Positions 1-7,919 of a DNA stretch of 64,000 nt are shown piece by piece. A program made the position numbers and the translations under genes. Where the stretch lies: assembly GCF_000157895.3 (NCBI RefSeq), contig NC_022663.1, positions 5,890,001 through 5,954,000 on the forward strand. The letters are read 5' to 3'. How positions within the stretch are numbered: position 1 is the stretch's first letter; each line of letters starts with the position of its first letter. The notes under the pieces are model-generated. The model was not told the origin of the DNA and made no database searches. It saw nothing but the letters and a program-made list of their open reading frames with translations. The stretch is from Mycobacterium kansasii ATCC 12478 (lineage in GTDB: Bacteria; Actinomycetota; Actinomycetes; Mycobacteriales; Mycobacteriaceae).

Positions 1-1
1 C

Positions 2-1438
2 CCATGCCTGCTCGGCTACATCGACAAGTGTTCGGCTCCCTGTGTCGGCAGGGTCAGCGCCGAGCAGCACCGCCAGATCGTCGAGGACTTCTGCGACTTC
101 CTCTCCGGCCAGACCGACAGGTATGCCCGCGAGCTGGAACGGCACATGAGCGCCGCGGCCGAGCAGCTGGATTTCGAGCGAGCCGCCCGGCTTCGCGACG
201 ACCTGTCGGCGCTGAAGCGCGCCATGGAAAAACAGGCCGTGGTGCTCGGCGACGGTACCGACGCCGACGTGATGGCCTTCGCCGACGACGAACTCGAAGC
301 CGCGGTGCAGGTGTTCCACGTCCGGGGCGGGCGGGTCCGTGGCCAGCGCGGCTGGATCGTCGAAAAGTCCGGAGACCCCGGGGATTCCGGTGAGGAGCAG
401 TTGGTCGAACAGTTCCTCACCCAGTTCTATGGCGAGCAGGCCGAGTTGGGTAGCGCCGCAGACGAATCGGTCAACCCGGTTCCGCGTGAGGTGCTGGTGC
501 CCTGTCTGCCGTCCAACTCCGAGGAGTTGTCCAGCTGGCTCTCGGGGCTGCGCGGCTCCCGGGTCACGCTGCGGGTGCCGCGCCGTGGCGACAAGCGGGC
601 GCTGGCCGAGACCGTACAGCGCAATGCGAAAGAGGCGTTGCAGCAACACAAGCTGAAGCGAGCCGGTGACTTCAACGCCAGATCGGCTGCACTGCAGAAT
701 ATTCAGGAAGCTCTCGGGCTGGCCGACGCGCCGCTGCGCATCGAGTGTGTCGACATCAGCCATGTGCAGGGCACCGACGTGGTGGGCTCGCTGGTGGTCT
801 TCGAGGACGGCCTGCCGCGCAAGTCGGATTACCGCCACTTCGGGATCCGGGAGGCCGCCGGCCAGGGACGCTCCGACGACGTCGCCTCCATCGCGGAAGT
901 GACCCGACGACGCTTCCTGCGCCACGTAAGTGATCAGAGCGATCCGAATCTGCTTAGCCCGGAAGGGAAGTCACGGCGGTTCGCTTACCCGCCCAACCTT
1001 TACGTCGTCGACGGCGGCGCACCGCAGGTCAATGCGGCCAAAGCCGTCCTCGATGAACTGGGTGTCAGCGACGTCGCGGTGATCGGCTTGGCCAAGCGGC
1101 TGGAAGAGGTGTGGGTGCCGTCGGAGCCGGACCCCGTCATCATGCCCCGCAACAGCGAGGGTCTTTATCTGCTGCAGCGGGTGCGCGACGAGGCGCACCG
1201 ATTCGCCATCACTTACCATCGGAGCAAACGATCCAAGCGAATGACGGCATCGGCGCTCGATGGGGTGCCTGGATTGGGAGAACACCGTCGCAAGGCGCTG
1301 GTCACCCATTTCGGGTCGATCGCCCGCCTCAAGGAGGCCACCGTAGACCAGATCACCGCCGTTCCGGGTATCGGCGTAGCCACGGCTACGGCCGTCCTCG
1401 AGGCGCTGCGCCCTGACCGATCGGAAGCTTCGGAATGA
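2..1438 (+). CDS. uvrC: UvrABC system protein C (excinuclease subunit), 5'-truncated by window edge
   Basis: This is the incision subunit of UvrABC nucleotide excision repair, which cuts the damaged strand on both sides of a lesion. The reading frame is already open at base 2, so about 478 C-terminal residues are visible and roughly the first 160-170 of a normal UvrC of about 645 residues, including most of the GIY-YIG nuclease domain, lie outside. Visible parts are the Cys-containing segment GYIDKCSAPCVGR, a UVR motif (ELERHMSAAAEQLDFERAARL), the RNase H-like endonuclease domain (IECVDISHVQGTDVVGS; YVVDGGAPQVNAA) and a C-terminal helix-hairpin-helix pair (LDGVPGLGEHRRKAL and TAVPGIGVATATAVL). 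The stop overlaps the start of rapZ by 4 bases. It corresponds to Rv1420. Confidence 0.97.
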   Translation, partial: PCLLGYIDKCSAPCVGRVSAEQHRQIVEDFCDFLSGQTDRYARELERHMSAAAEQLDFERAARLRDDLSALKRAMEKQAVVLGDGTDADVMAFADDELEAAVQVFHVRGGRVRGQRGWIVEKSGDPGDSGEEQLVEQFLTQFYGEQAELGSAADESVNPVPREVLVPCLPSNSEELSSWLSGLRGSRVTLRVPRRGDKRALAETVQRNAKEALQQHKLKRAGDFNARSAALQNIQEALGLADAPLRIECVDISHVQGTDVVGSLVVFEDGLPRKSDYRHFGIREAAGQGRSDDVASIAEVTRRRFLRHVSDQSDPNLLSPEGKSRRFAYPPNLYVVDGGAPQVNAAKAVLDELGVSDVAVIGLAKRLEEVWVPSEPDPVIMPRNSEGLYLLQRVRDEAHRFAITYHRSKRSKRMTASALDGVPGLGEHRRKALVTHFGSIARLKEATVDQITAVPGIGVATATAVLEALRPDRSEASE

Positions 1439-2358
1439 CCGGGCACAGCCATCCCGGCCCGTCAAGCCGGGAAAGCCCGGAAAACCATGCGTCGCCCGAT
1501 ATCGACGTGGTTCTGGTGACCGGGTTGTCCGGAGCCGGACGCGGCACGGCGGCCAAGGTGCTGGAGGACCTGGGCTGGTATGTCGCAGACAACCTGCCGC
1601 CCCAGCTGATCACCCGCATGGTCGACTTCGGGCTGGCAGCCGGTTCGCGGATCACTCAACTGGCCGTGGTGATGGACGTGCGGTCACGCGGATTCACCGG
1701 CGACCTGGACGAGGTGCGCAACGAATTGGCCACCCGCAACATCACCCCCCGGGTGGTGTTCATGGAGGCGTCGGACGACATGTTGGTGCGCCGCTACGAA
1801 CAGAATCGGCGTAGCCACCCGCTGCAGGGCCAGCAGACGCTGGCCGAGGGCATCGCCGCCGAGCGAAAAATGCTGGCGCCGGTGCGCGCCAACGCGGACC
1901 TGATCATCGACACCTCGACCCTGTCGGTACGGGGCTTGCGGGAAAGCATCGAGCGCGCGTTCGGCAGCGACGGCGGCGCGACCACCAGCGTTACCGTCGA
2001 ATCCTTCGGCTTCAAATACGGGCTGCCGATGGACGCCGACATGGTGATGGACGTGCGTTTCCTGCCCAACCCACACTGGGTGGACGAGCTGCGGCCACTC
2101 ACCGGCCAACACCCCGCGGTGCGTGATTATGTGCTGGAGCAACCCGGCGCGGCCGAGTTCCTCGGGACTTACCATCGGCTGTTGTCGCTGGTCGTCGAGG
2201 GCTACCGGAGGGAGGGGAAGCGCTACATGACGGTTGCCGTCGGCTGCACCGGCGGCAAGCATCGCAGTGTGGCGATCGCCGAAGCGCTCATGCGGCTGCT
2301 CGGCTCCGATTCGCGACTATCGGTACGGGTGCTGCACCGGGATCTGGGTCGCGAATGA
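1435..2358 (+). CDS. rapZ: RapZ family nucleotide-binding protein (UPF0042, Rv1421-like)
   Basis: A 307-residue P-loop protein of the RapZ/YvcJ family. In enterobacteria RapZ is an RNA-binding adaptor controlling glmS. Its actinobacterial role is less clear, so the function here is family-based. The Walker A region reads VTGLSGAGRGTAAKVLEDLG, with Arg where many relatives have Lys. It is followed by the conserved YVADNLPP segment, and the C-terminal part carries CTGGKHRSVAIAE, the most conserved family signature. The ATG overlaps the uvrC stop (ATGA) and its own stop overlaps the next start by 4 bases, so uvrC-rapZ-yvcK-whiA looks like one translationally coupled operon. Confidence 0.95.
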   Translation: MTGHSHPGPSSRESPENHASPDIDVVLVTGLSGAGRGTAAKVLEDLGWYVADNLPPQLITRMVDFGLAAGSRITQLAVVMDVRSRGFTGDLDEVRNELATRNITPRVVFMEASDDMLVRRYEQNRRSHPLQGQQTLAEGIAAERKMLAPVRANADLIIDTSTLSVRGLRESIERAFGSDGGATTSVTVESFGFKYGLPMDADMVMDVRFLPNPHWVDELRPLTGQHPAVRDYVLEQPGAAEFLGTYHRLLSLVVEGYRREGKRYMTVAVGCTGGKHRSVAIAEALMRLLGSDSRLSVRVLHRDLGRE

Positions 2359-3425
2359 ACACGCCAGGCAGCCCGCATTCAAGCCACAGCATCGTCGCTC
2401 TGGGCGGCGGACACGGGTTGTATGCGACCTTGTCGGCGGCGCGCCGGCTGACTCCGTACGTCACCGCGATCGTGACCGTCGCCGACGACGGTGGTTCCTC
2501 TGGCCGGCTGCGCAGCGAACTCGACGTGGTGCCACCCGGAGACTTGCGAATGGCGTTGGCGGCCTTGGCATCCGATAGCCCGCACGGGCGATTGTGGGCG
2601 ACCATTCTGCAGCATCGATTCGGCGGCGACGGCGCCCTGGCCGGACATCCGATCGGCAACCTGATTCTTGCCGGTCTGTCGGAGGTGCTGGCCGATCCGG
2701 TTGCCGCGCTCGACGAACTCGGACGCGTCCTGGGCGTCAAGGGCAGGGTGTTGCCGATGTGCCCGATCGCGTTGCAGATCGAGGCTGACGTCTCCGGCCT
2801 AGAGTCCGACCCGCGAATGTTTCGCCTGATCCGCGGGCAGGTTGCGATCGCCACCACGCCGGGAAAGGTGCGGCGGGTGCGGTTGCTGCCCCCGGACCCG
2901 CCGGCGACCCGGCAGGCTGTCGACGCCATCATGGCAGCGGACCTGGTGGTCCTGGGGCCCGGCTCGTGGTTCACCAGCGTGATCCCGCATGTGCTGGTGC
3001 CCGGACTGCTCACGGCGCTGCAGACCACCACCGCGCAGCGGGCGCTGGTGCTGAACCTAGTGGCCGAGCCGGGGGAGACGGCGGGCTTTTCGGTGGAGCG
3101 TCACTTGCACGTGCTGGCCCAGCACGCTCCCGGGTTCACCGTGCACGACATCATCATCGACGCCGAACGGGTGCCGAGCGAACGCGAGCGCGACCAACTG
3201 CGCCGCACCGCGACGCTGCTACAGGCCGAGGTGCACTTCGCCGACGTTGCCAGACCTGGTACACCTTTACATGACCCGGGGAAGCTGGCGGCCGTCCTCG
3301 ACGCGGTGCGGGCGCGGGACCGGGGCCCGGCGGCGACTCCGGTGACCACACAGGAGATACCGATCGAGGGTGGACGTCGACAGACCGGCGTGCACGGCGC
3401 TGGGCGGCAACGGACCGAGGGGTGA
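2355..3425 (+). CDS. cuvA: YvcK/CuvA-type gluconeogenesis and morphogenesis factor (CofD-like fold, Rv1422-like)
   Basis: A 356-residue protein of the YvcK (uridine diphosphate-sugar-binding, CofD-like) family. Mycobacterial homologues (CuvA, Rv1422) are linked to cell shape, peptidoglycan synthesis and growth on certain carbon sources. The N-terminal nucleotide/sugar-binding loop reads VALGGGHGLYATLSAAR, followed by VADDGGSSGRLR and GDLRMALAAL, all family hallmarks. The middle has LAGHPIGNLILAGL and VLGPGSWFTSVIPH. The C-terminal tail (about 30 residues) is basic and probably disordered. It overlaps rapZ by 4 bases and is followed by whiA after 6 bases. The exact enzymatic activity, if any, is unknown. 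Confidence 0.93.
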   Translation: MNTPGSPHSSHSIVALGGGHGLYATLSAARRLTPYVTAIVTVADDGGSSGRLRSELDVVPPGDLRMALAALASDSPHGRLWATILQHRFGGDGALAGHPIGNLILAGLSEVLADPVAALDELGRVLGVKGRVLPMCPIALQIEADVSGLESDPRMFRLIRGQVAIATTPGKVRRVRLLPPDPPATRQAVDAIMAADLVVLGPGSWFTSVIPHVLVPGLLTALQTTTAQRALVLNLVAEPGETAGFSVERHLHVLAQHAPGFTVHDIIIDAERVPSERERDQLRRTATLLQAEVHFADVARPGTPLHDPGKLAAVLDAVRARDRGPAATPVTTQEIPIEGGRRQTGVHGAGRQRTEG

Positions 3426-3431
3426 CGACGC

Positions 3432-4415
3432 GTGGCGATGACGACCGAAGTCAAGGACGAGTTGAGTCGTCTGGTGGTCAAATCGGTCAGTGCGCGGCGA
3501 GCTGAGGTCACCTCCCTGCTGCGGTTCGCCGGCGGCTTGCACATCGTGGGCGGCCGCGTGGTCGTCGAAGCGGAGGTGGACCTGGGCAGCATCGCCCGGC
3601 GGCTGCGCAAGGACATCTTCGAACTGTATGGCTACAACGCGGTGGTGCACGTGTTGTCGGCCAGCGGTATTCGCAAAAACACCCGATACGTGCTGCGGGT
3701 GGCCAACGACGGCGAGGCGCTGGCTCGCCAGACCGGGTTGCTGGATGTGCGCGGGCGCCCGGTGCGCGGCCTGCCGGCGCAGGTGGTCGGGGGCAGTGTC
3801 GCCGACGCCGAAGCCGCTTGGCGCGGAGCCTTTTTGGCACACGGATCGCTGACCGAGCCAGGACGCTCGTCGGCGCTGGAGGTGAGCTGTCCCGGCCCGG
3901 AGGCCGCGCTCGCGCTGGTAGGTGCGGCACGTCGGCTCGGGGTCAGCGCGAAGGCCCGCGAGGTGCGCGGCGCCGACCGGGTGGTGGTGCGCGACGGCGA
4001 GGCGATCGGTGCATTGCTGACCCGAATGGGAGCGCAGGACACCCGGCTGGTGTGGGAGGAGCGCCGGATGCGTCGCGAAGTGCGCGCGACGGCCAACCGG
4101 CTGGCCAACTTCGACGATGCCAATCTGCGCCGCTCGGCCCGGGCGGCGGTCGCAGCGGCGGCGCGGGTGGAGCGTGCGCTGGAGATCCTCGGCGACACCG
4201 TGCCCGACCATCTGGCCGCGGCCGGCAAACTGCGGGTCCAGCATCGGCAGGCGTCGCTGGAGGAGCTGGGCCGCCTCGCCGAGCCACCGATGACCAAAGA
4301 TGCTGTGGCAGGCCGGATCCGGCGATTGCTGTCGATGGCCGACCGCAAGGCGAAGGTTGACGGGATTCCGGATACCGAGTCGGCAGTGACGCCGGATTTG
4401 CTCGAGGACGCCTGA
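3432..4415 (+). CDS. whiA: WhiA sporulation/cell-division regulator
   Basis: A 327-residue WhiA: an N-terminal LAGLIDADG homing-endonuclease-like fold joined to a C-terminal helix-turn-helix. In Streptomyces WhiA works with WhiB to activate cell-division genes such as ftsZ; in mycobacteria the gene is conserved although there is no sporulation. Clear signatures are TSLLRFAGGLHIVGG, RGAFLAHGSLTEPGRS and NFDDANLRRSARAA, and the C-terminal PPMTKDAVAGRIRRLLSMA is the HTH. The GTG start (VAMTTEVKDEL) sits 6 bases after yvcK. The length equals that of the M. tuberculosis protein (Rv1423). Rv1424c, which follows in M. tuberculosis, is absent here. Confidence 0.96.
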   Translation: MAMTTEVKDELSRLVVKSVSARRAEVTSLLRFAGGLHIVGGRVVVEAEVDLGSIARRLRKDIFELYGYNAVVHVLSASGIRKNTRYVLRVANDGEALARQTGLLDVRGRPVRGLPAQVVGGSVADAEAAWRGAFLAHGSLTEPGRSSALEVSCPGPEAALALVGAARRLGVSAKAREVRGADRVVVRDGEAIGALLTRMGAQDTRLVWEERRMRREVRATANRLANFDDANLRRSARAAVAAAARVERALEILGDTVPDHLAAAGKLRVQHRQASLEELGRLAEPPMTKDAVAGRIRRLLSMADRKAKVDGIPDTESAVTPDLLEDA

Positions 4416-4488
4416 CCGGCCGGCCGGCGCGATGTGAGATTTTCGTGAGAGCTGGCCCCGCCCGCTAGCTGCGGGCTATGGTCGCGGA

Positions 4489-5874
4489 ATGAAGCGGCTC
4501 TCGAGTGTTGATGCGGCGTTTTGGTCTGCGGAAACCGCAGGCTGGCACATGCATGTGGGTGCCCTGGCGATCTGCGATCCCAGTGACGCGCCCGACTACA
4601 GCTTTCAGCGGCTCCGCGAACTGCTCGTCGAGCGATTGCCGGAGCTGCCGCAATTGCGGTGGAAGGTCACCGGCGCCCCGCTGGGCCTGGACCGGCCCTG
4701 GTTCGTCGAGGACGAGGACCTCGACATCGACTTCCACGTCCGTCGTATCGGCGTTCCCGCTCCAGGTGGGCGGCGAGAACTCGAGGAGCTCGTCGGCCGG
4801 CTCATGTCCTACAAACTGGACCGCTCCCGGCCGCTGTGGGAACTGTGGGTCATCGAGGGTGTCGAGGGCGGCCGGATCGCGACGCTGACCAAGATGCACC
4901 ACGCCATCGTCGACGGCGTCTCCGGGGCAGGTCTGGGCGAAATCCTCTTGGACGTCACACCGGAACCACGGGCGCCGCAACAGGAAACGGTTGGGTTCGT
5001 GGGATTCCAGGTTCCCGGGCTGGAGCGGCGTGCAGTCAGCGCGCTGATCAACGTCGGCATCATGACGCCGTTCCGCATCGCCAGGCTGGTCGAGCAGACC
5101 GTGCGCCAGCAGATCGCGGCTTTGGGTGTGCGCACCAAGCCACCGCGCTACTTCGACGCCCCCAAGACCCGGTTCAACGCGTCGGTGTCGCCGCACCGGC
5201 GCATTACCGGCGCGCGGGTCGAACTGGCCCGGGCCAAAGCCGTCAAGGACACTTTCGGTGTCAAGCTCAACGACGTCGTCCTCGCGCTGGTGGCGGGGGC
5301 GGCCCGGGAATACCTGCAAAAGCATGACGAATTGCCCACCAAGCCGCTGATCGCGCAGATCCCCGTCTCCACCCGCACCGACGAGACGAAATCCGATGTG
5401 GGCAACCAGATCAGCTCGATGACGGCCTCGCTGGCAACCCATATCGAGGACCCCGCCGAGCGGCTCAAGTCGATCCACGAAAGTACCCAGAGCGCCAAGG
5501 AAATGGCCAAGGCGCTCTCGGCGCATCAGATCATGGGTCTGACCGAGACCACACCACCGGGGCTGCTGCAGCTGGCCGCCCGCGCATATACGGTCACAGG
5601 TCTGTCGCACAACCTGGCGCCGATCAACCTGGTCGTCTCCAACGTCCCCGGTCCGCAGTTCCCGCTGTACATGGCCGGCGCCAAACTGGATTCGCTGGTT
5701 CCGTTGGGGCCACCGGTGATGGACGTCGCCCTCAACGTCACCTGCTTCTCCTACATGGAGTACCTGGACTTCGGATTTGTGACGACACCGGAAGTGGCCA
5801 ACGACATCGACCAGATGGCCGACGCCATCCAACCCGCGCTGACCGAACTCGAGCACGCCGCGGGCTTGCGATGA
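4489..5874 (+). CDS. Wax ester synthase/diacylglycerol acyltransferase (WS/DGAT, Rv1425-like)
   Basis: A 461-residue bifunctional WS/DGAT-family acyltransferase, which moves acyl groups from acyl-CoA to diacylglycerol or a fatty alcohol to make storage lipid. The catalytic motif HHxxxDG is intact as H137-H138-A-I-V-D142-G143. The N-terminal start MKRLSSVDAAFW and the C-terminal NLVVSNVPGPQFPLY segment are also typical of the family. The gene begins 73 bases after whiA, close enough for read-through but with room for its own promoter. A second WS/DGAT paralogue lies at 20433-22028. Substrate preference cannot be read from the sequence. Confidence 0.93.
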   Translation: MKRLSSVDAAFWSAETAGWHMHVGALAICDPSDAPDYSFQRLRELLVERLPELPQLRWKVTGAPLGLDRPWFVEDEDLDIDFHVRRIGVPAPGGRRELEELVGRLMSYKLDRSRPLWELWVIEGVEGGRIATLTKMHHAIVDGVSGAGLGEILLDVTPEPRAPQQETVGFVGFQVPGLERRAVSALINVGIMTPFRIARLVEQTVRQQIAALGVRTKPPRYFDAPKTRFNASVSPHRRITGARVELARAKAVKDTFGVKLNDVVLALVAGAAREYLQKHDELPTKPLIAQIPVSTRTDETKSDVGNQISSMTASLATHIEDPAERLKSIHESTQSAKEMAKALSAHQIMGLTETTPPGLLQLAARAYTVTGLSHNLAPINLVVSNVPGPQFPLYMAGAKLDSLVPLGPPVMDVALNVTCFSYMEYLDFGFVTTPEVANDIDQMADAIQPALTELEHAAGLR

Positions 5875-5880
5875 CGGTGT

Positions 5881-5907
5881 TGTCGCCTCGTTAGCCGTAG
5901 GGCGACA
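5881..5907 (+). terminator. possible stem-loop after the WS/DGAT gene
   Basis: TGTCGCC (5881-5887) can pair with GGCGACA (5901-5907) across a 13-base loop, 7 bases after the stop codon. No T-run follows. Mycobacterial terminators often lack one, so this is a weak candidate only. Confidence 0.3.
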
Positions 5908-6290
5908 GCGGCTGGTCAGTCGTGGGTGGCCGTCCTTCGCAACTGGGATGCGGCCGCGAGGCGATGTACCCGGAGTCTGCCCGGCGGTGTACGGGTCGGG
6001 TAGCTCGGTGACCGTCGATGAGCGGCAATCAGGCGTCGAGCCAGAAGATCTGACAGTGACTTCCAGGATGCTTCCCGAGCCGATGGTTGGCTCGGTCATC
6101 TTGCGGGTTGCCTGTTCGGCGTTCGGATGCTTCCGCGACGCCACAATGCGTCTGATCTTCAATATGCTCGAGCACTGCCTGTGACTCGCTGGCGCCCGCT
6201 CTTTCGCTCGAACCTGTTGCGGTGGAAGGGGTTCGGGAGAACCTGCCGGGTCGACTGTGATGCCGCCATATCGAGTTTGCGATGACGGCT
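5908..6290. other. intergenic stretch, no gene seen
   Basis: About 380 bases between the WS/DGAT gene and the repeat arrays. The short open frames here (for example 5948-6184) lack a convincing ribosome binding site, family match or mycobacterial codon pattern. Nothing else was recognised. Confidence 0.5.
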
Positions 6291-6350
6291 TTGAGTGTGC
6301 GTAGAGGGTTTTGAGTGTGCGCAGAGGTATTTGAGTGTGCGCAGAGGGTG
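6291..6350 (+). repeat. tandem array A: three 20-bp units with core GAGTGTGCG
   Basis: Three head-to-tail 20-base units at 6291-6310, 6311-6330 and 6331-6350, the middle one reading TTGAGTGTGCGCAGAGGTAT. All contain GAGTGTGCG followed by C or T. The core is the reverse complement of the core in array B 30 bases downstream, and both arrays have exactly the same 20-base period. Confidence 0.9.
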
Positions 6351-6379
6351 GGAATTTCGCGCTGGGACCGCCCTGGCGG

Positions 6380-6552
6380 CACACTCGGCGCCAGGAGCGC
6401 ACACTCGGCGCCATGAACGCACACTCGGCGCCAGGAGCGCACACTCGGCGCCATGAACGCACAGTCGGCGCCAGGAGCGCACACTCGGCGCCAGGAGCGC
6501 ACACTCGGCGCCAGGAGCGCACACTCGGCGCCAGGAGCGCACACTCGGCGCC
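6380..6552 (+). repeat. tandem array B: eight and a half 20-bp units with core CGCACACTC
   Basis: Eight full units starting at 6380, 6400, 6420, 6440, 6460, 6480, 6500 and 6520, plus a 13-base partial unit. The consensus is CACACTCGGCGCCAGGAGCG. The units at 6400 and 6440 end CCATGAACG and the unit at 6460 has CACAGTC. The last three full units are identical. The period of 20 is not a multiple of three, so the long open frames across it on both strands are repeat artefacts, not proteins. Confidence 0.95.
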
Positions 6553-6641
6553 CCCGGATTTCATCTCCCGCACCGCAGCCCCCGAACCTTAGCGCCGACG
6601 AAATTCGGTGCCCACGTTGGCTAAATGTCGGACCCCCGCAA

Positions 6642-7919
6642 CTACCGCACGCCTGGCCCGTTCGTCACATAGACCCAGGACAGGAACCGGGCTACCGCCT
6701 CGGCCGCCTGATGTGCGCGCGGGGAACCGAAGATGTCGAAAGCGTGTTGAGCATTGGGCAATTCGGCGTAAGCGACCGGGGACTTCGAGACTCCGCGCAA
6801 TTCGTCGACGAATTCCCGGGCTTCCACGACCGGGATGAGGGAGTCGTCGGTGCCGTGCAGCACAAAGAAAGGCGGCGCGTCGGCGCGCACGTGATGAATC
6901 GGCGAGGCATCGACGAATATTTGCCGATGCTCGCTGAATTTGCGCTTCACCACAAATCTTTCGAGCAGCCCGATGAATTCGGGTCGCCCGGCTGCGTCGG
7001 TGGAATACCAGTCGTAGCGCCCGTAGAAGGGAACCGCTGCGACCACCGAGGTGTCGGCATGTTCGAAACCGGGCTGGAACCGGGGTTCATTGGGCGTCAG
7101 TGCCGCCAGGGCCGACAGGTGTCCGCCGGCCGAACCTCCGCTGATCGCAACGAAGTCCGGATCGCCGCCGTAGGCCGCGATATTCTCCTTGACCCACGCC
7201 AGCGCACGTTTCACGTCGACGATGTGCGCCGGCCAGGTATGCAGCGGAGAGACCCGGTAGTTCAACGACACGCAGACCCAGCCCCGCGAAACCAGATGGG
7301 CCATCAAGGGATACGCCTGCGGCCGGCGCCAGCCCATCACCCACGCGCCGCCGGGCACCTGCACCAGCACCGGCGCCTTGCCGTCACGGGGCAGGTCGCG
7401 GCGGCGCCAGATGTCGGCCAGGTTGGCGCGCCGATGCGGGCCGTACGCCACGATGTTGGTCTTCTCGACATAACGCCGGCGCGCCACGGTGGTACGCAGT
7501 GGCAGGTTACGCCGGCCCCGGCGCGTCGGCTCGGTCGGCAGCGCGGCGAGTTCGCCGGCGTAGTCGGGTCCGAGCCCTTCGCTCAGCCCCGCTTCCAGCA
7601 CCGGGCCCGGAGTCGTGATGCCGCGATAGCGGATCACCCCCAAGATGGCCCACGCCGCAACGGTCAACGCCAACGCCGTCTTTCCCTTCGGCCCGGCGAA
7701 ATCGCCGCGGCGGCCGCGGCGTACCGCGTCGAGCACCGAGACGCTCAGATACATTCCCGGCACCTCCGATGCCGGCCAGCCGAACCAGAACACCAGGGCC
7801 GAGGCGTAGGGGTGGCGGGTGATCGGCTGTAATCCGTTGGCGGCGTTGACCAGTTCGACGGCTCCGCGGGTCAGCGGCCGGGGACGGCGCGCCAGCCTCA
7901 GCAGTCGCTCCCCTCTCAC
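6642..7919 (-). CDS. lipO: alpha/beta-hydrolase, esterase/lipase LipO-like (Rv1426c-like)
   Basis: A 425-residue esterase of the hormone-sensitive-lipase/carboxylesterase type. The nucleophile elbow is GGSAGG with Ser263, the oxyanion loop appears as VPGGAWVMGW about 70 residues earlier, and the likely Asp and His lie in HGTDDSLIPV and NAQHAFDIF. Two hydrophobic stretches in the first 110 residues (around LVFWFGWPASEVPGMYLSV and ALTVAAWAILGVI) suggest membrane association. The ATG overlaps the stop of the upstream acyl-CoA ligase gene by 4 bases, so the two are translationally coupled. The natural substrate is unknown. Lipid ester cleavage feeding or reversing the linked FadD12-like enzyme is inferred from context. 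Confidence 0.92.
   Translation of the reverse strand: MRGERLLRLARRPRPLTRGAVELVNAANGLQPITRHPYASALVFWFGWPASEVPGMYLSVSVLDAVRRGRRGDFAGPKGKTALALTVAAWAILGVIRYRGITTPGPVLEAGLSEGLGPDYAGELAALPTEPTRRGRRNLPLRTTVARRRYVEKTNIVAYGPHRRANLADIWRRRDLPRDGKAPVLVQVPGGAWVMGWRRPQAYPLMAHLVSRGWVCVSLNYRVSPLHTWPAHIVDVKRALAWVKENIAAYGGDPDFVAISGGSAGGHLSALAALTPNEPRFQPGFEHADTSVVAAVPFYGRYDWYSTDAAGRPEFIGLLERFVVKRKFSEHRQIFVDASPIHHVRADAPPFFVLHGTDDSLIPVVEAREFVDELRGVSKSPVAYAELPNAQHAFDIFGSPRAHQAAEAVARFLSWVYVTNGPGVR

Noticed and set aside
6291..6552. CRISPR array
   Set aside because: The units are contiguous 20-bp tandem repeats with no unique spacers, and no cas genes are nearby.
4465..6573. Long minus-strand frame (702 codons) including a Cys/Ala/Pro repeat domain
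   Set aside because: Most of it is antisense to the WS/DGAT gene; the repetitive end is the 20-bp array read in one of several open frames.
6453..7832. Plus-strand frame of 459 codons across array B and lipO
   Set aside because: Antisense to the lipO-like gene, which has clear catalytic motifs; no ribosome binding site or family match.
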